From: JAACFF01 sp963701435
GTDB lineage: Bacteria > Chloroflexota > Anaerolineae > Promineifilales > Promineifilaceae
Assembly (NCBI GenBank): GCA_963701435.1
Contig: CAVPAL010000006.1
Location: forward strand, 434,001 to 498,000
Direction: 5' to 3'
Length of the DNA: 64,000 nucleotides
Shown here in pieces: positions 44,650 to 53,382 of this stretch (position 1 is the stretch's first letter; each line of letters starts with the position of its first letter). A model generated the notes under the pieces. It saw only the letters and a program-made list of their open reading frames with translations. It had not been told where the DNA came from and did not search any database. The translations under genes were made by a program, and so were the position numbers.

Positions 44650-45999
44650 TCAAGGTGTTGCATTGAGCGGTGTGAAGAAATCGGCTGCGGCCCAGCCCTG
44701 GCGGCCGTCCGGCAGCAGGATTTTATGCCAGCGATACCCATTGACATCTTGAGGTTCGTCCGGCAGCAGCGCAAGAATGGTTCCATCGGGCACGATAGCC
44801 AGTTCGGCGCCGCCGGGTGCGGCGCGCACGGTCAGACCAATGCCCTGGGTGTTGGTTACAACGGCGCGCGGCCAGTCAGGGGTAGCACTCCCGCTGACGG
44901 CAGGCGCTGTGGTCGGCGTCGGCAAAGTTACGCCGGCATAGACGACAGGGTCATTAAAATGGGCATAGACGCGGCGCGAAACCTCTGCTATTAGCGGATT
45001 ACTGATTTCCCACTCCAGCCATTCGGAATCATATAATGCGATACCCAGCACATAATCACCGCCGGGCGTAAAGACAACAGCAGCGTCTCCGTGGGTGTCG
45101 TCGATCCAGCCGTGTTTGTGGGCAACGGCCGTTCCCTGCGGCACCCCATTCTCAATAAACGCCCCCAATTTCAGGCGCTGCATCACGTCCAATATTTCCC
45201 GGCACTCGGCCTGGGTAATTTCGTCGGGGTACGTTTCCCGTAATGAACCGCTGTTCCGCGTGGCGCATTCATACACCATTTGCAGCAGGCGGCCAATGTC
45301 CTTGATGGTCGTCTGGCGATACGGGTCGGGAAACGTTGTCATATCCGTGCGCTGGTTGGCAGGCGTCAGATAAGTCGGCAGACGCCCTTCCGGTAGTTCG
45401 GCGTCATAGGGCACGGCGATAAAGGTATTAAACAACCCCAAATTTTTCATGGATGCAGTCAGAATGTCGGCGCCGGCAAAGGTGTTGGGCTGTCCGGCGA
45501 TTGTGTGCAGCAGCAAATTTGCCGTGAAGTTGCCAGATTGAATGCCCATTGTCTCGGAGATGAGTTCACGCTGGTTTATGGACGGCGCGCCATCAATCGT
45601 GCGGTAGGTTTCAACCAGAATGGGAATTTTGAGCAGACTCATACCGGCGATGGCGAGATCGCCGTTCATGTCGAGGCTTTCACCGCTTTGCAAATCGACG
45701 ACATAGACGCTGCGAAAACCATCAAAATCCTTGAGCGCGTCATCAATTGCAGCTTCCAGGTAACGGAAGTCAGGGAGTTGGTCGGAAACGGCCGTGTTCG
45801 CATTAAGCTCAGCGGTTGCGGTTGGCGGCGGTTTTGTGGCAGTTGGTTGCGGTGTGCTGGTGGGTAAGGCCGTGGCGGTAGGTGGTTGGTTGGTTGGAAT
45901 GGGCGTGGTCGTAGGTGAAGAAACGGCCGTTTCCCCACACCCCGCCAACAGTAAAACCAACAAAATGATTATCGCAAATGTGAATCGATGCACAAACAT
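44650..45999 (-). CDS. Beta-lactamase class A-like lipoprotein with SH3b domain
   Basis: The ~449-residue protein has a lipobox (LLLAGCGE) and a Thr/Pro-rich linker. A serine beta-lactamase/PBP-like domain follows, with SLLK in AGMSLLKIPIL as the nucleophile motif, SGN in IQSGNFTAN and HKHGW in the KTG position. The protein ends in an SH3b-like domain (LTVRAAPGG, WHKILLPDGRQGWAAADFF). It may hydrolyse beta-lactams or act as a carboxypeptidase or esterase at the cell surface. The start at 45999 (MFVHRFTFAII) gives a proper lipoprotein signal; the open frame extends 12 codons further. It is coupled to the downstream glycosidase-like gene. Confidence 0.83.
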   Translation of the reverse strand: MFVHRFTFAIIILLVLLLAGCGETAVSSPTTTPIPTNQPPTATALPTSTPQPTATKPPPTATAELNANTAVSDQLPDFRYLEAAIDDALKDFDGFRSVYVVDLQSGESLDMNGDLAIAGMSLLKIPILVETYRTIDGAPSINQRELISETMGIQSGNFTANLLLHTIAGQPNTFAGADILTASMKNLGLFNTFIAVPYDAELPEGRLPTYLTPANQRTDMTTFPDPYRQTTIKDIGRLLQMVYECATRNSGSLRETYPDEITQAECREILDVMQRLKLGAFIENGVPQGTAVAHKHGWIDDTHGDAAVVFTPGGDYVLGIALYDSEWLEWEISNPLIAEVSRRVYAHFNDPVVYAGVTLPTPTTAPAVSGSATPDWPRAVVTNTQGIGLTVRAAPGGAELAIVPDGTILALLPDEPQDVNGYRWHKILLPDGRQGWAAADFFTPLNATP

Positions 46000-46100
46000 G
46001 CGCGGAAAGATAGCCCGAACGCGCGCACATGGCAAGCCCGGTTGAGCCGCTTCTCAAAAAGACCGGGTACAAATCGTACCCGGCCGATAAAATTTGTGAT

Positions 46101-46217
46101 TAGGTAAACCACAGAAAGTTATATAAAAACAAAAGCCTTGGCAAGCTGTGGTTTCCTCGAGGAATTCACAAAAACTTCCGCTGATCTTTATTCAAAAAGT
46201 TTTTGTGAATTACCTAA
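46101..46217. repeat. 117-bp structured intergenic repeat, copy 3
   Basis: It runs from TAGGTAAACCACAG to GAATTACCTAA, with stems AAACCACAG/CTGTGGTTT and AATTCACAAAAACTT/AAGTTTTTGTGAATT. The minus-strand stop codon TAG of the AhpD-like gene is part of its TAGGTAA end. Confidence 0.85.
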
Positions 46218-46762
46218 ACCTTTACCAAAAATGATTCCAACTCAACGCCTAATCCGTCCGCCAATCGGTTTACAAAGGCATAATAACCGGTCACCTGGTT
46301 AATATCAAGGATGGCAGCATCGCTGAAACCAACTGCGCGCAGGACGACCACGTCCGCTTCCACCATTTCCCAGGGCGTGCGCGTGAGCTTGACGGCATAG
46401 GTAAGCATGGCGCGGTCGGCCGTGCTGAGTTCGGCTTCTTGCCACGCGGTTTTTAGCTGTTCGACCCATGACGGATCGTTGGTCAGGCGGAGCAGCCCGG
46501 CTCCGTGGTGGGTAATTCAATAGCGGCATTGATTAACGGCCGATACCACTACGGCAATCATTTCGCGCTGCACACGGCTTAAATCTGAACGGCCGCGCAT
46601 CAAATGGGCATATAACTCATAGTGAGTCTGCAATGATTTTACGTTCAGGCTGTGAATTTTGAGGATGTTGTCAACCGCTCCCGATGGTTCGGTGTATTTA
46701 TCATAGAGTTCTTTGAGCCTGCCAGTGGCTGCATCTTCTTGAATAACTTGAATCCAGGCCAT
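46214..46762 (-). CDS. AhpD-like peroxidase-related protein, candidate selenoprotein (in-frame TGA)
   Basis: Reading through one TGA gives a 182-residue carboxymuconolactone decarboxylase/AhpD-like protein. The first part starts MAWIQVIQEDAATGRLKELYDKY. The active-site region reads NQCRY-(TGA)-ITHHGAGLLRL, where relatives have CxxC followed by HH; the TGA at 46517-46519 sits exactly at the second Cys. The frame is unchanged before and after it, and the downstream part is fully family-like (to ESFLVKV). A hairpin that fits a bacterial SECIS element begins 11 nt after the TGA. Selenocysteine is therefore likelier than a nonsense mutation. Such proteins reduce peroxides or disulfides through the redox pair. 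Two copies of the 117-bp repeat bracket the gene. Sec machinery was not seen in this window. Confidence 0.75.
46488..46505 (-). promoter_or_regulatory. Putative bacterial SECIS hairpin
   Basis: On the minus strand CGGAGC-CGGGCT-GCTCCG forms a 6-bp perfect stem with a 6-nt loop containing G at its second to fourth positions. It begins 11 nt after the in-frame TGA. Spacing and loop guanines fit the elements read by SelB in bacteria. Confidence 0.6.
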
Positions 46763-46779
46763 ATGCTGTTGTCTCCGTT

Positions 46780-46895
46780 TAGGTAAACCACAGAAACTAT
46801 TCAAAAATAAAAGTCTTGGCAAGCTGTGGTTTCCTCGAGTAATTCACAAAAACTTCAGTTGATTTATGTTCAAAAAGTTTTTGTGAATTACCTAA
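46780..46895. repeat. 117-bp structured intergenic repeat, copy 4
   Basis: It is closely similar to copy 3 (TAGGTAAACCACAG to GAATTACCTAA) and begins 18 nt upstream of the start of the AhpD-like gene. The sequence between the stems differs while both stems are kept. Confidence 0.85.
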
Positions 46896-46917
46896 TCAGG
46901 TCAGGTAATTTTTCGGC

Positions 46918-47697
46918 TTAACTGACGCTTTCAAGCCGGTCGTTTCTGGGCTTCACTCGATTGTCACCGGCTGATTCGTCCATGATATTATCAAAATCAA
47001 TCGCATTCAGATATTGGGGTTTATACGCATCGTGGGTGTATGCTTCATAGCTGATTACAAAAGTACGCAGATGCTGTTCCGAACCGACCAGCAAATTGCG
47101 ATATACGAATTTTTTATCGGAACTGCCGGGCTTTGTCAGTTCTTCGTAAAAATCGATAATATCGATCTCCTCCAGCACTCCGCCTACCAACAGCGCCTGT
47201 TCTAATGATTGGCTGCCCATTGAAACCAGCCAATCATACCGCGCTTGGTGTTCAGGATCGCTAAATACACCGATTTCATTCATGGCGGCAGAATTGTCCA
47301 GATTATATTCGTTGAATAATATCAATATGATATCCATGTGGTTCTGTTCGCTGCCGGCAACGGCGTGGAACGGGGGAAATTCCCACAGCTCATACAGCGT
47401 CAAATAGACATCGCGCGCTAATTTTTCCTCTTCCAACAAAAGCCCTAGGCGCTTCATTTCAGAATCACTCAATATCTTGCTGCTTTGATATTTAATTACA
47501 CTGCGGGCAGGCGCTTTAACCTGTTGAGTAGTATCCTGGGGAATTTTGATTGTGGATTTCGATTGGAAAACGGCCGTTTCTTCCAATACAACATCATCTG
47601 TTACCAATGCAAACGGCCTGCTGCAAACCATTACAAATAAAAATACGCCAAACAACAACGGGACCATAAAACGTCTGATTCTTAATACGCTAGTCAT
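46918..47697 (-). CDS. DUF2202 ferritin-like protein, membrane-exported
   Basis: The 259-residue protein has an N-terminal hydrophobic export segment (VPLLFGVFLFVMVC), a low-complexity linker and a DUF2202 domain with EEEKLARDVYLTLYELWEFPPF and AGSEQNHMD, the Glu/His residues expected in a ferritin-like four-helix bundle. Function is unknown; metal binding is inferred from the family. It lies downstream of a multiheme cytochrome gene on the same strand (32-nt gap), so a shared periplasmic or surface redox role is possible. Confidence 0.85.
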   Translation of the reverse strand: MTSVLRIRRFMVPLLFGVFLFVMVCSRPFALVTDDVVLEETAVFQSKSTIKIPQDTTQQVKAPARSVIKYQSSKILSDSEMKRLGLLLEEEKLARDVYLTLYELWEFPPFHAVAGSEQNHMDIILILFNEYNLDNSAAMNEIGVFSDPEHQARYDWLVSMGSQSLEQALLVGGVLEEIDIIDFYEELTKPGSSDKKFVYRNLLVGSEQHLRTFVISYEAYTHDAYKPQYLNAIDFDNIMDESAGDNRVKPRNDRLESVS

Positions 47698-47729
47698 ACA
47701 TAATTCCCATAAAAATATTCAAGAAACTT

Positions 47730-49034
47730 TTAGTTTGCTGTTACTGCCGGCAAATAATAAAAGTTTGTTGGATCTGGTCCAGGCGGCGCTGTGCTGCCGT
47801 GCGGACCTGCTCCATCCGGCTGGGTGGCGTGACATACCGTACACGTATCTAGTGGACCATTATGTCCCTGCAGCGCCACAAACTTAATGGCGTCATTGGG
47901 CTGGCTGCTCGGTGCAATGGCATGGGGACTGTCATGGCAGGCTGCGCAGTAAATGCCGCCATGCTCTTTGGACATGCGGTACAGCGCCTGGTCTTGCTGG
48001 TAGGCGCTGCCATGACACGCTTCATTGTCACAGCGGGGTTCATTTAGCCACGGCTGCGGATTGTTTGCGACCGTTTCCATAGCGCCATGACAGTCGACGC
48101 AGTCCATCGCGTGGTCAGTCGCCATCACGTCCCGCAGGCATTGGGTCTGCGGTCCGGGATGGCATTGGTAACAACCCTCTAACGTGTTTGGTATTTCTTC
48201 ATCATGCGCCTTATGGACTGCTTTTGACAGATTTGGTATCTCGGCCAGGCCCGGCGCGCCCAGGGCATTGGAGGCGTGGCATTCCGCGCACAAAACAGGC
48301 CGCCTATTCATGAGCGGCCCTTCGTGGCCAGGAGGATACTCATCGGCATTTTCCATGTCATGCAGCGTTAAAATATTTGTCTCAATGCGTCCGGTAGCAA
48401 TATCTTCAATGCCGCCGTCGAAGTGACAATCATCACAATTCATTTCTGTAGAAACGGGAGATACGGTTGTGAGCCGGGCCAATTCTGCGTTGGAGCTGGT
48501 ATCATAGACAATCACTTCCGCCAGTTGATACGGGTATGAATTATTCAAATCGCTGTCGCTGAATTCTGTTAAGGGAATCCCGTCAGCTTCAAAATGGTCG
48601 CCATGCAAATCCATGGCGTCCGCCAAACCTTTCCCGGTAAGCCCGATATTAGGCGGCAGATCGACGCCAAAAAGCTGCATATCATAATCCCAAAAATTCG
48701 ATTTACCGACTGAGTAGGTATTATCGGGAAACTCATATTTAACGGTGATGCCTTCCGTAATGATTTGGGGCGGGTCCCCCTTTTTGACGACTTGCGCCCA
48801 AAGTGTATTGTAGGGCGGCAGTACGGCCAGGTCCTGGAAATCGCGGTTATAACAATGCATTCCCAGATCATTCCAGGAAAGAACCACGTATTCTCCATCA
48901 GTTACAACAGGTTCATCAAGCGCCAGATCGGCAGATTCTACGTTATTTGAGCGCAAAATTATCAGGGAAACGGCCGTTATCAACGCAGCAAACAGCGCCA
49001 ACAGGCTGCCCCATTTTCTCCATCCGGTAAACAT
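47730..49034 (-). CDS. Exported multiheme c-type cytochrome
   Basis: The protein of about 434 residues has an N-terminal membrane/export helix and a long N-terminal region. CXXCH heme sites follow: CDDCH, CAECH, CYQCH, CVDCH, CAACH and CTVCH, plus a CX4CH variant in CDNEACH, giving up to seven hemes. Additional His residues are available as distal ligands. It should transfer electrons outside the cytoplasm. The start at 49034 (MFTGWRKWG) has AGGAGTG upstream; a GTG two codons earlier lies inside that site. The redox partner is unknown. Confidence 0.88.
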   Translation of the reverse strand: MFTGWRKWGSLLALFAALITAVSLIILRSNNVESADLALDEPVVTDGEYVVLSWNDLGMHCYNRDFQDLAVLPPYNTLWAQVVKKGDPPQIITEGITVKYEFPDNTYSVGKSNFWDYDMQLFGVDLPPNIGLTGKGLADAMDLHGDHFEADGIPLTEFSDSDLNNSYPYQLAEVIVYDTSSNAELARLTTVSPVSTEMNCDDCHFDGGIEDIATGRIETNILTLHDMENADEYPPGHEGPLMNRRPVLCAECHASNALGAPGLAEIPNLSKAVHKAHDEEIPNTLEGCYQCHPGPQTQCLRDVMATDHAMDCVDCHGAMETVANNPQPWLNEPRCDNEACHGSAYQQDQALYRMSKEHGGIYCAACHDSPHAIAPSSQPNDAIKFVALQGHNGPLDTCTVCHATQPDGAGPHGSTAPPGPDPTNFYYLPAVTAN

Positions 49035-49048
49035 TTTCACTCCTAAAT

Positions 49049-49102
49049 GACCTCCGGGAGGTTCAATCTACGGCGATATTCAAATGAAACCTCCCGGAGG
49101 TT
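49049..49102. repeat. REP-like palindromic pair (CCTCCGGGAGG)
   Basis: GACCTCCGGGAGGTT near 49049 and AACCTCCCGGAGGTT near 49088 are inverted copies separated by about 25 nt. They belong to the same family as the repeats around the RAYT gene. They lie upstream of the cytochrome gene; the rest of the gap up to 49528 is AT-rich with no gene. Confidence 0.8.
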
Positions 49103-49355
49103 GGTTTTCCTGCAGGTGGTGCGCCGCCGTTCATGAAGTCTCCTCGCAGTTGTAATCAAATCCCGTGATTTCCTCTTGGGATTGGCAATAAATCTCCTGA
49201 ATATTTACTCAAAAATATTCTTTGAATTATCTATTAAGTGACACAGTCTGGAAAAAAGTAACGGGTGGAAAAATCTTTGTTTATGTATTACAAACCTGGC
49301 TCGAAATACGATCCAATCAGGCGTGCAAAACCTCTTGGACTATTTGTAGAGATAA

Positions 49356-49393
49356 AAAACGGCCGTTTACAGTATCCAGTAAACGGCCGTTTT
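49356..49393. terminator. Long hairpin built from two ACGGCCGT palindromes
   Basis: AAAACGGCCGTTTAC (49356-49370) and GTAAACGGCCGTTTT (49379-49393) form a 15-bp perfect stem with T-rich flanks. It lies in the gap upstream of the first NACHT gene and could be a bidirectional terminator. Confidence 0.55.
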
Positions 49394-49528
49394 CCATTCA
49401 TAGACAAAAATTTCTTCCGTCTACAGTCTACATTGTCCACTTATCTACTTTGGAGCTATACGGCCGTTCCGTTTGCAATCCGTTTCTGTTATGATGTGCG
49501 TAACGTGTAACAGAACAGGGAGATCGCG

Positions 49529-52500
49529 ATGACCTTTTCCATTGAACAATGGCAGGCAAAAGCCAGACAGAAATACAAAACCTTGACCCAGTGGCTGGGT
49601 CGCCAAACAAAACCGGTTGGGTACATGGCGTATGGCGCCTTGACCACATTTACCCTTTGGCCGCTGGTTGAGGCCGTAACGGCCGCCGCGCAAAGCGGGC
49701 AGCCGCTGCCCATGTCGGTTATTTTGGCTTTGGGCAGTGTTGCCGGCAGCGTGGGCAGCGGCCTTTTGGCCAGCCAGATTCAAAACTGGTATGAAAATGC
49801 GGCGCAGGGTGAGATGCCCACCGAGGAAGATGTGTTGCAATGGCTGTCGGAAAATGCGGTTCAGAAGCACGAACTGCAAACGGCCGTTGACCATATGCTG
49901 GAATCCCTGCAGGCAATCCCGCAGGCGCAGGCTGCCCTGCCGGAGCGGGATTGGGCCAACTTTGCCCAGGCCCTGCTCAATGACCTGCACCAATTGGGCC
50001 ATATGCCGCGCACGGTCGCGCTAATTGAAGGCCAGGGGTTCATCGTGCAGGGCGACCACAATAAAGTCGCTGCTTTTGGCGGCGCCATAGTCGATGGTGA
50101 CGTAGGTGGTAATCTGATCACCGGCAGCCATAACACGCTGGTCGAGGGATCCTATTATGAGCAGTATTATGAAGCCGCGCCCGGCCAGGCGGTAGACGTG
50201 AACGCCCAATACATAAATTATTTAGGGCGGGTACTGAGAGAAACCAGCGCGCTGCCGTTGGCGGGCATTGACCGGGTGGATGTCCAGGAAACGGCCGTTC
50301 CCGAAACAAGCGCCGGCCAACTGCCGCTGCAAGCTGTTTATACGGCCCTGATGACCACTGCCGCGGAAGGCGGCGTAGGCGGGCTGATGCCTGAACACTT
50401 TGAAGATTCTGCAGCGGCCGTTCCCGGCATGTTGGGACGGGGACGCATAAAAACCCGGCCCATTTCGGCGCTGGAGCAGTTGAATTCACACGCCCACCTG
50501 GTGCTGTTGGGCGATCCCGGCAGCGGCAAGAGTACGTTTGTTAACTTTGTGGCCGCCTGTCTGGCGGGCGACTTGCTCGAACACGCAGACGTCAACCTTG
50601 CGCTGCTAACCCGGCCGCTGCCTGATGCTGAAGGCGATGATGGGGACGCGCCGCAGCCGTGGGGACACGGACCGCTGCTGCCCTTGCGTATCATTCTGCG
50701 CGATCTGGCGGCAAATGGACTGCCCGCTCCTGACGAGCCGGCCACGGCCGACCATCTCTGGCGTTACCTGTCAGAAAACAGCCATACGCCCGATTTTGTC
50801 CCGTTCCTGCGAGAGCGTTTCCAGCACACGGGGGGTCTGCTGCTGCTGGACGGTCTTGACGAAGCGCCGGAAGCGCAGCAGCGCCGGGCGCAGATTTTGC
50901 AGTTAGTGGCCGACCTGAAGGCGACGCTGCCCAAGGCGCGCATCCTGGTGACCAGCCGCATTTACGCCTACCGGCAGCAGGATTGGCAGCTCAGCGGCTT
51001 TACGGCCGTTGAGCTGGCGCCCTTCACGACCGGGCAAATCCGGCGCTTTATCGAACGCTGGTACGCCTTTTCGGCCGTGGGGCGCGGGTGGACGGAGACG
51101 AAAGCAGAGCAAGATGCCGCCCAGCTGTGGCAGACGATCAGCGACCGCACCGAACTGCGCGACCTGGCGGAACGGCCGCTGCTGCTGACCCTGATGACCA
51201 GCCTCCACGCCTGGCGCGGCGGCACCCTGCCGGGCAAGCGCGCACTGCTCTATGATGAAACAGTCGATCTGCTGTTGAACCGCTGGGAAAATTTGCGCAC
51301 GGTGAAAGACCCGGAGACAAGCCAACCGCTGCACAAGAGCCTGGCCGAAGTACTGAAGGTTGGATCGGAAGCGCTGCGTCGCATGCTGGAAAAGCTGGCT
51401 TATGACGCCCACGCCGGCCAGCCGGATGCAGAGCGAGACCAACCGGTTGATTTGCCGGAAGAGATGGTCATTGCTGCGCTGCTGGCGTTAAGCCCGCGCG
51501 AGGATTTACAACCGCGGCTGTTGGCCGGCTACCTGCGCGACCGCGCCGGACTGCTCGTGGATCGCGGCGGCGGCGTCTACACCTTTCCCCATCGCACTTT
51601 TCAGGAGTTTTTGGCCGCCTGTTACGCCGCCGACCGCAACCGGATTGAGAAACTGGCCATAGATGCCCGCCATGACCCCTCGCGCTGGCGGGAAGTACTG
51701 CTGCTGTCGGTGGCCCACGCCGGCAAAAATTATGCCGGGGTGGTGTGGGATTTTGTGCCCTGTCTGTGTCGCGAAGAACCCGACGCGGCGCCGCCCGAGT
51801 TCCCGCTGGCGGAGACGGAGCTGTGGGGAGTGCATTTGGCTGGACTGGCGCTGCTGGAGGTAGAAACAGACACCGCAAACGTCGGGCCTCGTGACCACCC
51901 CGTGCTGCGCCGGGTGCGGGAACGGCTGGCGCTGGCCATGCGGGATGAACGGCTGCCGGCGGTGGAGCGCGCCCAGGCGGCCGTTTCCCTGGCTGTGTTG
52001 GGCGATACGCGCGAAGCGGTGCTGGACGTGGACGCGATGCCTTTTTGTTATGTGCCGCCGGGGCCATTTACGATGGGAGCGGATGACGTGCCGCAAGATA
52101 ATAACCCCAATTTCCAGGACATTTATGATTCGGCGCAGCCGGCGCATTCGGTGGATTTGCCTTTGCCTTACTGGCTGGCGCAGTTTGCGGTGACCAATGC
52201 GCAGTTCCAGGTTTTTGTGGCGGCGGGCGGCTACCGGGATGCACAGCATTGGGAACAGGCGCTTGCCAACGATTATTGGGAAAACGGTCAGGTACGCGGC
52301 TTCACCTGGATACGGGAAAAACAGGAATATGAGTGGGTAACGCGACAAGGTCCATATGATTACGGCCGTCCCTTTAACTTGCCCAATCATCCGGTGGTGG
52401 GAATCAACTGGTACGAGGCGCTGGCCTTTTGCCACTGGCTGACGCGGCGCTGGTGGGCGCAGGGCAGGCTGCCGGCAGATTGGCAGGTGCGGCTGCCTAC

Positions 52501-53029
52501 GGAAGCAGAGTGGGAGAAAGCGGCGCGCGGCGGCCAGGCGGTTCCGAAAGCGGCGCATATTGTGACCCTGATTGCGGGGCAGCCGCTGAAGCCCCCGCAG
52601 CCGCTGCAGGTGGGCGCGGAGGTAGTTCAGTTGGCCGCCAGGCCGGAGCAGGTCAATTACCTGGACACCAAGATTGGGGCCACCAATGGCGTAGGCTGCT
52701 TTCCCGGCGGTTGTTCGCCGTATGGCTGCGAGGAGATGCTGGGCAATGTGTGGGAATGGACGCAGACACGCTACGGCCGTTACGACAGCGAACAATCGTC
52801 TGACAGATGGATTTTTGATCCATTTTACCGCTACCCTTATCGCTCAGAGGATGGTCGTGAACGCTTGGATGGGGATGATTACATGATGCGGGTTCTGCGC
52901 GGCAGCAGTTGGGCAAACGACAAAACCTGGACGCGCTGCTCGGCGCGCATCTGGAACTACCCGTACTACGACCGTCACGACTACGGTTTTCGCGTGCTGC
53001 TGTCCCCATTTTTCGACTCTGGCCTCTGA
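49529..53029 (+). CDS. NACHT NTPase with C-terminal FGE/C-type-lectin-like domain (STAND protein 1, DGR-type variable end)
   Basis: This 1166-residue signalling NTPase has two N-terminal hydrophobic stretches (about 32-50 and 57-80) that may be membrane helices. A Gly/Asn-rich beta segment (about 170-200, QGDHNKVAAFGGAIVDGDVGG) follows. The NACHT module has P-loop GDPGSGKST near residue 330, Walker B LLLLDGLDEA near 435 and a helical region with FPHRTFQEFLAACYA. From about residue 845 there is an FGE-sulfatase fold (CYVPPGPFTMGADD, LPTEAEWEKAARGG, NVWEWTQTRYG). The last ~35 residues, RCSARIWNYPYYD and GFRVLLSPF, form a region that differs from the second NACHT protein only at A-type template positions. 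Such proteins are thought to sense a ligand with the variable lectin-like end and trigger an effector. GGGAG precedes the ATG. Confidence 0.88.
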   Translation: MTFSIEQWQAKARQKYKTLTQWLGRQTKPVGYMAYGALTTFTLWPLVEAVTAAAQSGQPLPMSVILALGSVAGSVGSGLLASQIQNWYENAAQGEMPTEEDVLQWLSENAVQKHELQTAVDHMLESLQAIPQAQAALPERDWANFAQALLNDLHQLGHMPRTVALIEGQGFIVQGDHNKVAAFGGAIVDGDVGGNLITGSHNTLVEGSYYEQYYEAAPGQAVDVNAQYINYLGRVLRETSALPLAGIDRVDVQETAVPETSAGQLPLQAVYTALMTTAAEGGVGGLMPEHFEDSAAAVPGMLGRGRIKTRPISALEQLNSHAHLVLLGDPGSGKSTFVNFVAACLAGDLLEHADVNLALLTRPLPDAEGDDGDAPQPWGHGPLLPLRIILRDLAANGLPAPDEPATADHLWRYLSENSHTPDFVPFLRERFQHTGGLLLLDGLDEAPEAQQRRAQILQLVADLKATLPKARILVTSRIYAYRQQDWQLSGFTAVELAPFTTGQIRRFIERWYAFSAVGRGWTETKAEQDAAQLWQTISDRTELRDLAERPLLLTLMTSLHAWRGGTLPGKRALLYDETVDLLLNRWENLRTVKDPETSQPLHKSLAEVLKVGSEALRRMLEKLAYDAHAGQPDAERDQPVDLPEEMVIAALLALSPREDLQPRLLAGYLRDRAGLLVDRGGGVYTFPHRTFQEFLAACYAADRNRIEKLAIDARHDPSRWREVLLLSVAHAGKNYAGVVWDFVPCLCREEPDAAPPEFPLAETELWGVHLAGLALLEVETDTANVGPRDHPVLRRVRERLALAMRDERLPAVERAQAAVSLAVLGDTREAVLDVDAMPFCYVPPGPFTMGADDVPQDNNPNFQDIYDSAQPAHSVDLPLPYWLAQFAVTNAQFQVFVAAGGYRDAQHWEQALANDYWENGQVRGFTWIREKQEYEWVTRQGPYDYGRPFNLPNHPVVGINWYEALAFCHWLTRRWWAQGRLPADWQVRLPTEAEWEKAARGGQAVPKAAHIVTLIAGQPLKPPQPLQVGAEVVQLAARPEQVNYLDTKIGATNGVGCFPGGCSPYGCEEMLGNVWEWTQTRYGRYDSEQSSDRWIFDPFYRYPYRSEDGRERLDGDDYMMRVLRGSSWANDKTWTRCSARIWNYPYYDRHDYGFRVLLSPFFDSGL
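52931..52984 (+). other. Candidate DGR variable region 1
   Basis: These 54 nt at the 3' end of the first NACHT-FGE gene align without gaps to 58111-58164. There are 11 differences, all at first or second codon positions and none at third positions. All fit substitution from adenines of a template rich in AAC/AGG codons. The flanking sequence on the 3' side is nearly identical. Confidence 0.7.
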
Positions 53030-53101
53030 TGTCTCTGGACGCTGGGGTCTCTGGAGCAGCCGCAGGCTGCCCTCTGATCTCTGGCGCGCCAAAGGCGCGC
53101 C
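53027..53101 (+). other. Conserved 3' flank of variable region 1 with two hairpins
   Basis: The stop codon is followed by a block that recurs after the second NACHT gene. It contains GCAGCC-GCA-GGCTGC (53056-53070) and GGCGCGCC-AAA-GGCGCGCC (53083-53101). GC-rich hairpins just downstream of the variable region are a known feature of diversity-generating retroelement targets. Confidence 0.65.
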
Positions 53102-53126
53102 GAATCAAATTTTTTGGAAAATTAGA

Positions 53127-53370
53127 ACCCTCCCGGAGGTTTCAGGATTGGCTTCTCCATAAAGACAACCTCCGGGAGGATGAATAAGACCCTCCCGGAG
53201 GTTTCAGGATTGGCTTCATCCATAAAGACAACCTCCGGGAGGATGAATAAGACCCTCCCGGAGGTTTCAGGATTGGCTTCATCCATAAAGACAACCTCCG
53301 GGAGGATTGAATAAGACCCTCCCGGAGGTTTCAGGATTGGCTTCATCCATGAAGACAACCTCCGGGAGGA
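53127..53370. repeat. Four tandem REP units (about 63 bp each) upstream of the RAYT gene
   Basis: Units start at 53127, 53189, 53252 and 53316. Each has ACCCTCCCGGAGGTTTCAGG at the left and ACAACCTCCGGGAGGAT at the right, which pair to form a hairpin around a GGCTTCATCCATAAAG-type loop. Variation is restricted to one or two bases and the joins. The regular spacing is due to tandem duplication; units are palindromic and contain no spacers, so this is not a CRISPR. Confidence 0.92.
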
Positions 53371-53382
53371 TTAGATTAGATT

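Noticed and set aside
46214..46822. AhpD-like gene as two genes or a pseudogene split by a stop
   Set aside because: The stop is TGA at the exact redox-Cys column, the frame is unchanged and a SECIS-like hairpin follows at the right distance, so selenocysteine is the better reading.
50903..52795. Long minus-strand frames opposite the first NACHT-FGE gene
   Set aside because: Arg/Pro/Gln-rich translations opposite a clear NACHT/FGE coding region, with no start signals.
53122..53358. 78-aa open frame on the minus strand with repeated MDEANPETSGRV
   Set aside because: It is a translation of the tandem REP units with no ribosome-binding site or homology.
53127..53370. Tandem ~63-bp repeats resembling a CRISPR array
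   Set aside because: Units are contiguous, each is itself a hairpin with an almost constant loop, there are no unique spacers and no cas genes. They belong to the REP family of the adjacent RAYT.
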